Source: CAZNLL01 sp964573885
GTDB lineage: Bacteria; Desulfobacterota; DSM-4660; Desulfatiglandales; Desulfatiglandaceae
NCBI GenBank assembly: GCA_964573885.1
Contig: CAZNLL010000108.1
Span: 1-14,143 of the forward strand
Direction of reading: 5' to 3'
Length of the DNA: 14,143 nt
In this document: in pieces, positions 5,883 through 13,271 of the stretch
Position numbering within the stretch: position 1 is the first letter of the stretch
Layout: the number at the start of each line of letters is the position of its first letter
The notes under the pieces: model-generated
The model's database searches: none
Seen by the model: the letters and a program-made list of their open reading frames with translations, nothing else
Told to the model about the DNA's origin: nothing
Position numbers and translations under genes: made by a program

Positions 5883-7907
5883 CTATTTTTTGAATTCAGG
5901 TCGCCGTTTTTCGAGAAAAGCGGAAATCCCTTCCCTGGCCGCATCTGTGCACGCGATATCCCCGAACCCCCGGTATCCGATTTGCAGGGCCTCCTCCAGT
6001 CCCCGGGCAGCGGCGCCCTCCTTCACCGTTTCGGCTGCGATGGAAACCGCCTCCTTACTCAAGGGCTGTTTACCGGCCATGGGCTCAGAAGGAAGGACTA
6101 TTTCGGGGATGTCCACCGGGGCGTCAGGGACCCTTTTGACTTTTCCCTCCAGGTCCTTCACCTTTTGGACGGCCTCTTTGATGAGTGCCGGGTAGTCGTC
6201 GACCACCCTGGAGACCATGCCCATGTCTGCGGCCTCCTTGGCCCTGATGGGCCTGCCCAGGCAGATCATCTGGTGGAAGAGCTCTGCCCCCTGGGGCCAT
6301 TTCCGGTAAGGGACAATGCACCCACCTATTCCGGGAAGGATGCCGAGGGTGATTTCCGGGAATTGAAAGAAGGCGTTCTTGGTGGCCACCATATCGTGAC
6401 ACCGGATGGCGACCTCCAGTCCCCCTCCCAGGGCCAGGCCGTTTATGGCCGCCACCACGGGCTTGTCCATACGGTCCAAGAAGAGCTGCACTGCGGCACA
6501 GTCCCGGGCATACTGGATGGCCGCATCTCTGTCACCGAGCATACGCGGGAATTTCCCGATATCCGCACCCGCTGAAAAGGCGGCCTTGCCGAAACCTGTT
6601 ATCACAAAGCCCCTGACCGACGGGTTATCGGCATAGCTTTTGAGCACGCCCAAGATTTCATTGTTTAATTCGTCGCTGAGGGCATTCATGGCCTGGGGCC
6701 TGCGGATGGTGATGACAACGACCCCGTCCATGTGGTCAACCAGGATAAAGCGATTGAAGTCCTGATAGGCGGAGAAGGAGGCCTTTGCCCGGGGAAAGCC
6801 CGGTCTTTCTACGGCGAATTTCTCCATGATGCGCTGCACCTCGGCCTCACCCAGGTCCCGCATAATATCCAGGGGACCCTTCCGGAACCCCAGAGCGATC
6901 TGGCACCCGAAATTGAGATCCTCTTTTGTGCCGATTCCCCGATCGATGATGTCAAAGGCCTGGGAGAAGAGGACCCCCATCAACCGGTCTTTGACCTTTC
7001 CGGCCACATCCGGGGGCACATCCACGGGGCTTCCGGGCCTGTGGGTGTGCCAGCGGTCCACAGAACTCAAGATGGGGGCGGGCCGGTAATGGTCGCCCTC
7101 TTCCATCTGAAGGGTGTTGGTTTCAATGATAATCGGATTGCCGTTGGCCATATTCAGGACAAAGAAGGGGCCTGCGAAGACGAACTCCTCCGCCACCTTA
7201 TCAATCTGGCCCGCGGAGGCGTGGTCCAGGAGATAGGCCGCCTCATTGCACCAGTTGTCAAAGATGCGATCCAACATGAAACAGATGGCGTTGTCGGTCA
7301 TAATGGGGACCTTGCCGGTCTCGGTAAAGAACCATAGGAGGGTGTCCACCACGTCCCGGCTCGCCCCGGACCAGGTGATGACTTCAACGGGGAGGCTCCT
7401 CCATGCAGGGGCGAAGAAATGGGTAATGGTGGCCCGCTGCGGCCTTTTCATGCGGGAGAAGATCCTGTCCGCAGGAATGGAGCTGGTGTTGGAGGTAATG
7501 ATGGTGTCGTTCCCCACGATGCCTTCTACGGTTTCAAAGATCTTCTGCTTGAGGGGGATATTCTCGGTGGCGGCCTCGATGACGAGGTCACAGCCTTTTA
7601 TTTCGCTGTAATCCAGGGTATAGCCGATATTTTGGAGGACCGCCTCCGCCTGGTCCTGTTTCATCTTTCTTTTGTCCACCGCCTTTTTGACATAACCGGC
7701 AAGCCGTTTTTCAGCGTTTTTCAAGGGCTCCTCCGCCACATCCACCAGGTATAGCTTGATGCCCGGCAAGGCGCTCTTGAGGTAATATCCAATGTCCGGA
7801 CCAATGGTCCCGGCTCCAATGACGGCGACTTCTTTGGGAAGGGGGCGGGTGGGCGTGATAAGCAAGGGGTTAAAGAATGAGGCGTACAGCTTTTTTCCCT
7901 GGTCCAT
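5883..7907 (-). CDS. Fused 3-hydroxyacyl-CoA dehydrogenase / enoyl-CoA hydratase
   Basis: This 674-residue cytosolic bifunctional enzyme should hydrate an enoyl-CoA and oxidise the resulting 3-hydroxyacyl-CoA with NAD. The dehydrogenase comes first: Rossmann motif GAGTIG at 31-36, SNTSS at 139-143, and the catalytic His/Glu pair likely H163 and E175 in an unusual HFFAPAWRSLPVEVI (HFFNP is usual). The hydratase occupies about residues 385-600, with oxyanion-loop SAGADI (445-450) and both expected catalytic glutamates, E498 in GGGLE and E518 in FPEITLG. The order is the reverse of FadB/FadJ and matches archaeal-type crotonyl-CoA hydratase/3-hydroxybutyryl-CoA dehydrogenase fusions. AAGGGGGAT precedes ATG 7907; a longer frame to 7973 would begin inside the promoter region. 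It diverges from the OYE-family reductase, suggesting joint use in one acyl-CoA pathway. Its substrate is not evident. Confidence 0.9.
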   Translation of the reverse strand: MDQGKKLYASFFNPLLITPTRPLPKEVAVIGAGTIGPDIGYYLKSALPGIKLYLVDVAEEPLKNAEKRLAGYVKKAVDKRKMKQDQAEAVLQNIGYTLDYSEIKGCDLVIEAATENIPLKQKIFETVEGIVGNDTIITSNTSSIPADRIFSRMKRPQRATITHFFAPAWRSLPVEVITWSGASRDVVDTLLWFFTETGKVPIMTDNAICFMLDRIFDNWCNEAAYLLDHASAGQIDKVAEEFVFAGPFFVLNMANGNPIIIETNTLQMEEGDHYRPAPILSSVDRWHTHRPGSPVDVPPDVAGKVKDRLMGVLFSQAFDIIDRGIGTKEDLNFGCQIALGFRKGPLDIMRDLGEAEVQRIMEKFAVERPGFPRAKASFSAYQDFNRFILVDHMDGVVVITIRRPQAMNALSDELNNEILGVLKSYADNPSVRGFVITGFGKAAFSAGADIGKFPRMLGDRDAAIQYARDCAAVQLFLDRMDKPVVAAINGLALGGGLEVAIRCHDMVATKNAFFQFPEITLGILPGIGGCIVPYRKWPQGAELFHQMICLGRPIRAKEAADMGMVSRVVDDYPALIKEAVQKVKDLEGKVKRVPDAPVDIPEIVLPSEPMAGKQPLSKEAVSIAAETVKEGAAARGLEEALQIGYRGFGDIACTDAAREGISAFLEKRRPEFKK

Positions 7908-7932
7908 GGTATCCCCCTTTTGGAAATATTTT

Positions 7933-7974
7933 CTTGACTGGGATTTGTATACTGTGTACAAAAATTTTGTCAAG
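7933..7974. promoter_or_regulatory. Symmetrical divergent promoter region with central palindromic operator
   Basis: The interval between the two divergent genes is itself nearly symmetrical. CTTGAC (7933-7938) mirrors GTCAAG (7969-7974), and these provide a plus-strand TTGACT and a minus-strand TTGACA as -35 candidates. Seventeen bases on, the -10 positions read TACAAA (plus) and ATACAA, or TATACA at 16 bases (minus), both weak. Between them is TTTGTATACTGTGTACAAA (7944-7962), a palindrome with one mismatched pair around a central base. One dimeric repressor there would block both promoters. The promoter assignment is inference; the symmetry is directly visible. Confidence 0.55.
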
Positions 7975-8016
7975 GAAAAAGGGGGATTGGAGATAACGTT
8001 AAAGGAGGGGTTATCA

Positions 8017-10008
8017 ATGGCAAAATTACTGTTTGAGTGGGACTATTCATCCTATCCAGGGGCGAAGACATACCCCCATCTGTTCAAGCCAATTCAGATC
8101 GGCAATCTCATGATTCCCAACCGCATTAAGTACGCCGCCACTGAAGACAACCTCAATGATCACAACGGCTTTATTACCGATGCGGACGTGGCGTACATGC
8201 GCCTGCGGGCCCAGGGTGTCGTGGGAGGCCTTTGCTTTATGCAGGGTGTTTACATGGATGAAGCCCGCAAGGGTCAGGGATACGTGGGCCAGGCCGCGGC
8301 ATGGGACGATAAGTATATCTCCGGGCTTAAGCGGATAGCCGACGCCATCCATGAAGAAAGGGCCGTGGCCGGTTTTCAGTTGATGGACTGCGGCCGCGTG
8401 GGGGCCGTGGAGGTGGAAAGCGGTCATGCCCCGTCCACCGTGCCGCAGCGCCTGAGGATCTTCAAGCCCATGTACGAGATGACCAAAGAAGAGGTCAAAG
8501 AGATGGTCCAGCAGCATGTGGATGCGGCCAGAAGGGGTGTGGAGGCGGGCTTTGACATGGTGGAGATCTCGGGTATCGTGGGTTATCTCATTTCCAATTT
8601 TCTCTCCAGTTACACCAACCGCCGGACCGATGAATACGGCGGAGATATCAGGGGCCGTTGCCAGGCCATGGTGGAGATCATCCAGGGCGTCAAGGAGGTT
8701 TGCGGCCCGGACATTCCCGTGGGTATCCGCCTTTGCTCCGACGAACTCCTCCAGGATGTGAGGGGAAACACCCCCGAAGAATCCATGGAGAGTTACAAGA
8801 TGGCGGAAGAGGCCGGGGTTGACTATATCAGCTGCACCCTTGGATGGCAGGAGTCCATATTTCCGGTCATCAGCAGGGATATCCCCCAGGGGAACTGGCT
8901 GTACCTGGCCAAAAGGGCCAAGGAGCACATAAATATACCCATCCAGATGGCCTACCGGCTGTTTACACCGGATAAGCCCAACAAGGCCATTGGAGACGGT
9001 GAACTGGACATCTGGGAGATGTGCCGGTCCATGATCGCGGACCCCCACATGCCCAAGAAGGTGGCCGAGGGCCGGGAAGATGAGATCAGGCACTGCGTGG
9101 CATGCAACCTTTGTCTGGCCAGGCTCTTTCGTGATGCACCCATGACCTGTTATATCAATCCCAGATGCGCCCACGAGCATGATGAGCGGTTTTACCCCCA
9201 GCCGGTGGAAGAGGATGATCAAAAGGTGGTGATGATTGTGGGTGCAGGGCCGGCCGGCCTGGAATGTGCCTATGTGGCGGCGGAGAGAGGTCATGAGGTG
9301 CACGTCTATGATAAGAGAGAAGAATTGGGAGGGACCATCCTTGACGCCTCCCGTGCCCCGTACGGGGATGACGAATTGATGACCTGCATCAATTACCAAA
9401 GGCGGATGTGTGAGAAAAACGGTGTTGAGTTCCATCTGGGTACGGAGGTCACAGAAGAACTGATCCAGGATGAACTTCCTGACACGGTGGTCCTCGCCAC
9501 CGGTCCCGTGTACTCGGACATAAAGGGCACCGGAGGGGACGGGAAGAATGTGGTGAATGTCCTGGACGTCCTTGGCGGGAGGGTGGAGATCGGTGAAAAC
9601 GTGCTTGTTTGGGGGAACCGGAAGCCCGGAATCGGGGCGGCCCTGTACCTGGCCAGGGAAGGAAAAAAGGTGACCATTGTGGGGAAGGAAAAGACCGCCG
9701 GCTTTGATGTGAACCCCTCTTTTAAGTGGCGTTATATGATTTATTTGAGGCAAAACGGCGTCAACGCTTACAATGATTGCGAGATCGAAGAAATCGCTGA
9801 TGACCACGTCGTGGTCAAAACCTACGATGGGTACAGGTTCCCGGTGAAATGCGATACGGTGGTCCTCTCTGAGCGCGAGGCCAATGAAAATCTCAAGAGC
9901 ACGGTTCAAGGAGAGGGAATCGAACTCTTCGTTATTGGAGATGCCCTGGTGCCACGGAACATGTCGAGTGCGGTACATGACGGTTATCGGGTCGGTCTCA
10001 GGATCTAA
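8017..10008 (+). CDS. OYE-family enoyl-CoA/dienoyl-CoA reductase-like flavoenzyme (FMN, FAD, 4Fe-4S)
   Basis: This is a 663-residue enzyme with the architecture of 2,4-dienoyl-CoA reductase: an FMN TIM barrel (1-345), a 4Fe-4S site, and an FAD/NAD(P)H module (403-663) with GAGPAG at 409-414. Anaerobic 2-naphthoyl-CoA-type reductases share this architecture. AGGAGG lies about seven bases before ATG 8017; an upstream extension of the frame crosses the divergent promoter and is rejected. In the barrel, EISGIVGYLISNFLSS with Y190 resembles E. coli FadH, but the position of the FadH active-site His (GWHE) is Gln here (GWQE, 276-279). The cluster cysteines are C360, C363, C366 and C378, one residue tighter than the usual CxxCxxxC spacing. 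It heads a six- or seven-gene co-directional run with two ferredoxins and HdrA-like proteins, so electrons may come from or go to ferredoxin/Hdr rather than NAD(P)H alone. The substrate is unknown. Confidence 0.88.
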   Translation: MAKLLFEWDYSSYPGAKTYPHLFKPIQIGNLMIPNRIKYAATEDNLNDHNGFITDADVAYMRLRAQGVVGGLCFMQGVYMDEARKGQGYVGQAAAWDDKYISGLKRIADAIHEERAVAGFQLMDCGRVGAVEVESGHAPSTVPQRLRIFKPMYEMTKEEVKEMVQQHVDAARRGVEAGFDMVEISGIVGYLISNFLSSYTNRRTDEYGGDIRGRCQAMVEIIQGVKEVCGPDIPVGIRLCSDELLQDVRGNTPEESMESYKMAEEAGVDYISCTLGWQESIFPVISRDIPQGNWLYLAKRAKEHINIPIQMAYRLFTPDKPNKAIGDGELDIWEMCRSMIADPHMPKKVAEGREDEIRHCVACNLCLARLFRDAPMTCYINPRCAHEHDERFYPQPVEEDDQKVVMIVGAGPAGLECAYVAAERGHEVHVYDKREELGGTILDASRAPYGDDELMTCINYQRRMCEKNGVEFHLGTEVTEELIQDELPDTVVLATGPVYSDIKGTGGDGKNVVNVLDVLGGRVEIGENVLVWGNRKPGIGAALYLAREGKKVTIVGKEKTAGFDVNPSFKWRYMIYLRQNGVNAYNDCEIEEIADDHVVVKTYDGYRFPVKCDTVVLSEREANENLKSTVQGEGIELFVIGDALVPRNMSSAVHDGYRVGLRI

Positions 10009-10022
10009 AAAGGAGGTAAGCC

Positions 10023-10550
10023 ATGCCAGTGAATGCAGAAAAGGAAATACCCGGATTGTGGAGGCATCTCCATAACGCCCAGAACGAGATTTTCAAGACC
10101 TATTATCGATGGCGGGAGGCGGCCCTTGAACTGGCCGGTCCTGATGCGAAGCCCCTGGATGTCGGTCTCCGGGCCGCTGAAATCATGGGCAAGGACATTG
10201 GAAAAGATTTCCTGCCCCGACTCAACTGGCTCAAAGGGGAAGAGGCCTTCCTGGTCAATTTGGGCAAGGCGCTTGCCGGGCTGTGGATCACGGAAGGAGG
10301 GGTCGCCTTTGCAGAAAAGGGGGAAAATCCCGGGGAGGTCTTTATCAAATGCACCCGGTGTCCCTGGCCTACGGTAGCCAAACAGTACGGGGTTCCCATG
10401 GAGGAGGTCGCCCTTTGCAGGGAGAGGCTTTTTCAGACAATCCTTGAGGATGTGAGCGTCTTTTTCAATATCAAACTGAGGATTGAAATGCTTAAGGCCA
10501 TACCCCGCGGAGAAGGTCTTTATCTGTTCAGGCTTTACAAAGAGAACTAA
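10023..10550 (+). CDS. Uncharacterised protein with CxxCPW motif
   Basis: This is a 175-residue soluble protein with no signal peptide or membrane segment. AAGGAGG lies just before the ATG, and the start is 14 bases after the reductase stop, so the two are almost certainly co-transcribed. The N-terminal two thirds looks helical. The C-terminal part holds KCTRCPWPTVAKQYG (C110, C113), a further cysteine (C132), and an ending IPRGEGLYLFRLYKEN. The cysteine spacing and the RGEGLYLFRL ending faintly recall the L-2-amino-thiazoline-4-carboxylic-acid-hydrolase-like group, but I cannot confirm this. Three cysteines may bind a metal. Its fixed place between a flavoenzyme and a ferredoxin suggests an accessory role in that redox system, which is inference. 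Confidence 0.75.
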   Translation: MPVNAEKEIPGLWRHLHNAQNEIFKTYYRWREAALELAGPDAKPLDVGLRAAEIMGKDIGKDFLPRLNWLKGEEAFLVNLGKALAGLWITEGGVAFAEKGENPGEVFIKCTRCPWPTVAKQYGVPMEEVALCRERLFQTILEDVSVFFNIKLRIEMLKAIPRGEGLYLFRLYKEN

Positions 10551-10568
10551 GAAATAGGAGAGGTGGAA

Positions 10569-10775
10569 ATGGCTGCTCAGGTCGATTTAGAGAAATGTAC
10601 CATGTGTGGTGGGAACATAGAGCCCTTGTGCGTGGAGGCATGCCCGGACTCGGCCATCAGGGTACAGGACGGCAGGATTGTGGTCACAGAGTTCATATGC
10701 GAGGACTGCAACGAGTGCGGCTGCGTCTGTCCTGATCATGCAATCAGCGTGCCCCTTGAGAAAGTGACCTTCTAG
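10569..10775 (+). CDS. 2[4Fe-4S] ferredoxin-like protein
   Basis: This 68-residue protein consists almost only of two cluster-binding segments. The first is C10-x2-C13-x7-C21-x3-C25-P and the second C44-x2-C47-x2-C50-x3-C54-P, with an extra cysteine at 52. The x7 loop in the first motif is longer than the clostridial x2 spacing and usually indicates shifted redox potential. I chose ATG 10569 because AGGAG ends eight bases before it; GTG 10563 is only two bases from that site. It lies 18 bases after the CxxCPW gene and is likely the direct electron partner of the OYE-family reductase or of the HdrA proteins downstream. Confidence 0.85.
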   Translation: MAAQVDLEKCTMCGGNIEPLCVEACPDSAIRVQDGRIVVTEFICEDCNECGCVCPDHAISVPLEKVTF

Positions 10776-10819
10776 GCGGCTTTATCCGAGAAGGGAACAC
10801 GCCCGGCGAGGAGATAGAG

Positions 10820-11254
10820 ATGAAGACAAACAAAATAGACCATATCTGTATTGCCGTAAAGGACCTGGAAGAGGCCAAGAAGGTTTGGGAACCCCTTTTA
10901 GGGAAATCAGGTCCTGATGACGCCTATGTGGATGAGCCGGAAAAGATTAATGTGGCCCGATACTGGGTGGGGGAGGTGGGTTTTGAGCTCATGGAATCCA
11001 CCACCCCGGACGGAGAGGTGGCCAAGTTCATCGAGAAGAACGGCGAAGGCATTATGCTCATCAGTTTCAATGTGGACAACACCAGGGAGGCCATTGATGA
11101 GTTAAAGGGAAAGGGCTATCCCTTGATTCCCGACGCAAGGGGGGAATTGGCCAGGCCCTTCCGCAACTGTGAATTCGCCTTTATCCACCCCAAAAAGCTC
11201 AATAACGTCTTGACGGAAATCATCGATTACAAGTGGGAAGAGCTTGACAAGTAG
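10820..11254 (+). CDS. VOC-family protein, methylmalonyl-CoA-epimerase-like
   Basis: This 144-residue protein of the glyoxalase/VOC superfamily resembles methylmalonyl-CoA epimerase: N-terminal KIDHICIAVKDLEEA with H8, then GFELMESTTPDGEVAKFIEKNGEGI, and C-terminal FAFIHPKKLNNVLTEI with E133. GAGGAG lies seven bases before the ATG. The family normally has two histidines after GEGI (GEGIHHI), one a metal ligand; here that position is Met-Leu (79-80). A true metal-dependent epimerase function is therefore doubtful. It may act on a different CoA ester or have a non-catalytic role. It sits between two ferredoxin genes (44 bases after the first, 65 before the second) in the reductase series, so the neighbourhood points to the same acyl-CoA pathway. 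Confidence 0.8.
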   Translation: MKTNKIDHICIAVKDLEEAKKVWEPLLGKSGPDDAYVDEPEKINVARYWVGEVGFELMESTTPDGEVAKFIEKNGEGIMLISFNVDNTREAIDELKGKGYPLIPDARGELARPFRNCEFAFIHPKKLNNVLTEIIDYKWEELDK

Positions 11255-11319
11255 CGCCCCCGGCTCCATGAATGAGCGTCCTCCCACATGGGCCATTGGG
11301 GACGGCCGGCGACCACAGC

Positions 11320-11529
11320 ATGGGAAAAAAATACAAGACCTTTGAAGTCTACTTGGTTTACGTGGATCAGGAAAAATGCGACGGCTGCGAAGAGTGCGCC
11401 CATTTCTGTCCGGTCAACGTCTTTGATGTTTTCCAAAAGGCCTATCCGGTGCGGGCCGATCACTGCATGGGGTGCGGCACCTGCGTGGCCGTATGTAAAC
11501 CCAAGGCGGTCATTGTCACAGAGATATGA
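11320..11529 (+). CDS. 2[4Fe-4S] ferredoxin
   Basis: This 69-residue ferredoxin has two canonical motifs, CDGCEECAHFCPV and CMGCGTCVAVCKP, both C-x2-C-x2-C-x3-C. It differs from the upstream ferredoxin in spacing, so the operon encodes two distinct electron carriers. The start is uncertain: ATG 11320 (MGKKYKTFEVYLV) matches where I expect related ferredoxins to begin, while ATG 11272 in the same frame adds 16 residues without similarity. Neither has a good ribosome binding site, which may mean translation is coupled to the VOC gene upstream or starts elsewhere. It is a likely electron carrier between the Hdr-type proteins and the reductase. Confidence 0.85.
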   Translation: MGKKYKTFEVYLVYVDQEKCDGCEECAHFCPVNVFDVFQKAYPVRADHCMGCGTCVAVCKPKAVIVTEI

Positions 11530-11724
11530 TCCCGAGGGATACCACGTACCCTCTGTAGGTCACGGATAGGTGTCCTTCTCACCCTTTTCCCTGTTTCCTC
11601 TCTGCCCATACCCTCCAGGATTTCCCCTGGCCTATGAGATCCCCGGAAACCATGGGCGGGCCTTTACCTTTCCTGGGGCCCGGGGAGGGAGGCGGAAAAT
11701 CTTTGTTGTTAAAGAGGAAGGTCT

Positions 11725-13080
11725 ATGAGCGAGTCCATACTGGTTATCGGGGGAGGGATCGCCGGGATTAACGCCGCCTTGAATGCGGCGGATTACGGCT
11801 TGAAGGTCTATCTGGTGGATGACACGGCCAGTATCGGTGGCATCATGGCCAGGCTGGACAAGACCTTCCCCACCAATGACTGCTCTATCTGCATAGAGGC
11901 CCCCAAAATGTATGAGGTGGACAATCATCCCAACATAGAGATATTGAGCCACACCGAGCTGAGACGGGTGAAGAGGGCCGAGGGGCGTTTCAAGGTCAGG
12001 CTCGTAAAGAAGGCCAGGTACATTGATGAAGAAAAGTGCACAGGCTGCGGGGCCTGTGTGGAGGCCTGTCCCGTGTCTGTGCCCGACGAACTGGACGGGA
12101 AGGTGGGAGGAACCAGGAAGTTGGTTTCCATGGCCTTCCCCCAGGCCGTACCCAATATGGTCTCCCTGGATCCCGATTGCCGATACGGGCGCATGAGGGA
12201 GCAGGGCGCCTGCGTGGGTGGGTGTGTGGTAGACTGCAGCCAGTGCAGGGAGTGTCCCATCGCCTTGTGTGTCAAGGCTTGCCTGGAGGAGGGAAAGGAT
12301 GCCGTTCGACTGTGGCAGGCCAACAGGAATATAAACCTTGATGTGAAGAGTATCATTATCGCCACGGGCCTCACGTCCCACATGCCCCGGAAGGGGGCCT
12401 TTGGTTATGATGAGTATGAGAACGTCATCACCAATCTACATTTTGAGCGGCTCATGAACGCGGGAGGGCCTACAGGAGGGGCGATTATCAGACCTTCGGA
12501 CAAGAGGCCCGCCAAGAGAATCGCCTGGATCCAGTGTGCGGGCCGGGGCATGAAAGAGGGACAACTGCCCTATTGTTCCAAGGTGTGCTGTATGATTGCA
12601 ACCAAGCAGACTATTATCACCAAAGAACATGACCCCTCTGTAGAGACCACGGTGTTTTACAATAACCTGAAGGCCTACGGGAAGGATTTCTGGGGGTTTT
12701 ATGAAAAGGCCAGGGCCCACGGGGTGCGCTATGTGAATGTAAGGCCCTGGGACGTGTTCGAGGATCCGGAAACAAAGAACCTGCGCATCCCCTATATGGA
12801 TCCCATGAGCGGTGGTCTTGTGGAGGAAGAGGTGGATCTGCTGATCCTTTCCGCGGGGCTCGCTCCCAGCGAGCGAAACGAGAGACTGGCCAAGGTCCTC
12901 AAAGTCGATCTCAGCCCCTTAGGGTTTTTCGAGGAAAAGGATCCCCTGAAGGCCCCTCTGGAAACCAAGGTGGAGGGTGTCTATGCCTGCGGCGGGGCCC
13001 TGGGGCCCATAGACATCGCCGAGTCGGTGGTCCAGGCCTGTGCGGCGAGTATGAAGGCGGTTTTAAGAAAGGCCTCCTGA
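11725..13080 (+). CDS. HdrA-like FAD/Fe-S protein lacking the N-terminal HdrA domain
   Basis: This is a 451-residue cytosolic flavoprotein related to subunit A of heterodisulfide reductase, the FAD subunit of electron-bifurcating complexes. GAGGAAGG precedes the ATG. The chain starts directly with the FAD fold (VIGGGIAGINAAL, motif at 9-14) followed by the HdrA signature DKTFPTNDCSICIEAPKM (45-62). The inserted ferredoxin-like region has C105, C108, C111 and C115, then a second cysteine-rich stretch (C152 to C186) with CRECPIALCVKAC. YCSKVCCMIATKQ, also an HdrA hallmark, follows in the C-terminal half. The N-terminal HdrA Fe-S domain and the C-terminal ferredoxin repeats of methanogen HdrA (about 650 residues) are absent. 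It starts 195 bases after the ferredoxin gene and is followed by a second HdrA that does have the N-terminal domain, so the two probably work together. QmoA is an alternative relative. Confidence 0.85.
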   Translation: MSESILVIGGGIAGINAALNAADYGLKVYLVDDTASIGGIMARLDKTFPTNDCSICIEAPKMYEVDNHPNIEILSHTELRRVKRAEGRFKVRLVKKARYIDEEKCTGCGACVEACPVSVPDELDGKVGGTRKLVSMAFPQAVPNMVSLDPDCRYGRMREQGACVGGCVVDCSQCRECPIALCVKACLEEGKDAVRLWQANRNINLDVKSIIIATGLTSHMPRKGAFGYDEYENVITNLHFERLMNAGGPTGGAIIRPSDKRPAKRIAWIQCAGRGMKEGQLPYCSKVCCMIATKQTIITKEHDPSVETTVFYNNLKAYGKDFWGFYEKARAHGVRYVNVRPWDVFEDPETKNLRIPYMDPMSGGLVEEEVDLLILSAGLAPSERNERLAKVLKVDLSPLGFFEEKDPLKAPLETKVEGVYACGGALGPIDIAESVVQACAASMKAVLRKAS

Positions 13081-13143
13081 TCCGGGTTGATGCATCCCTA
13101 TGGGGTGGAAAAAGACCCTGAAACTTTGATACTGAAAGGCATC

Positions 13144-13179
13144 CTTGCCCTTAATAAGTTGCTTTAGTAACAGGGCAAG
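13144..13179. promoter_or_regulatory. Hairpin between the two HdrA-like genes
   Basis: CTTGCCCT (13144-13151) is a perfect inverted repeat of AGGGCAAG (13172-13179) around a 20-base AT-rich loop. It lies in the 191-base gap between the two hdrA-like genes. There is no T run after it, so it is not a standard terminator; it may be an operator, an mRNA processing or stability element, or chance. Confidence 0.35.
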
Positions 13180-13271
13180 CCCAAAGGGGGAGTGGTCTGA
13201 AAATGCCAAAGGAGCGGGAGCAGTGCCATGGTAAAAGGACGGAATCGGGTTTTTCAAGGTGAGAGGCCGAG

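Noticed and set aside
7908..7973. 22-residue N-terminal extension of the fusion enzyme
   Set aside because: Its start lies inside the operator and -35 region; ATG 7907 has a good ribosome site.
7792..8016. Upstream extension of the reductase frame
   Set aside because: It would overlap the start of the divergent gene and the promoter region. The start at 8017 has AGGAGG before it and matches the family N-terminus.
8047..9978. 643-codon minus-strand open frame
   Set aside because: It is antisense to the OYE-family reductase, is His-rich with no recognisable domain, and is an artefact of codon use.
11534..11553. GAGGG...CCCTC hairpin after the second ferredoxin gene
   Set aside because: The stem is five base pairs plus a bulge with no T run, so it does not support a terminator call.
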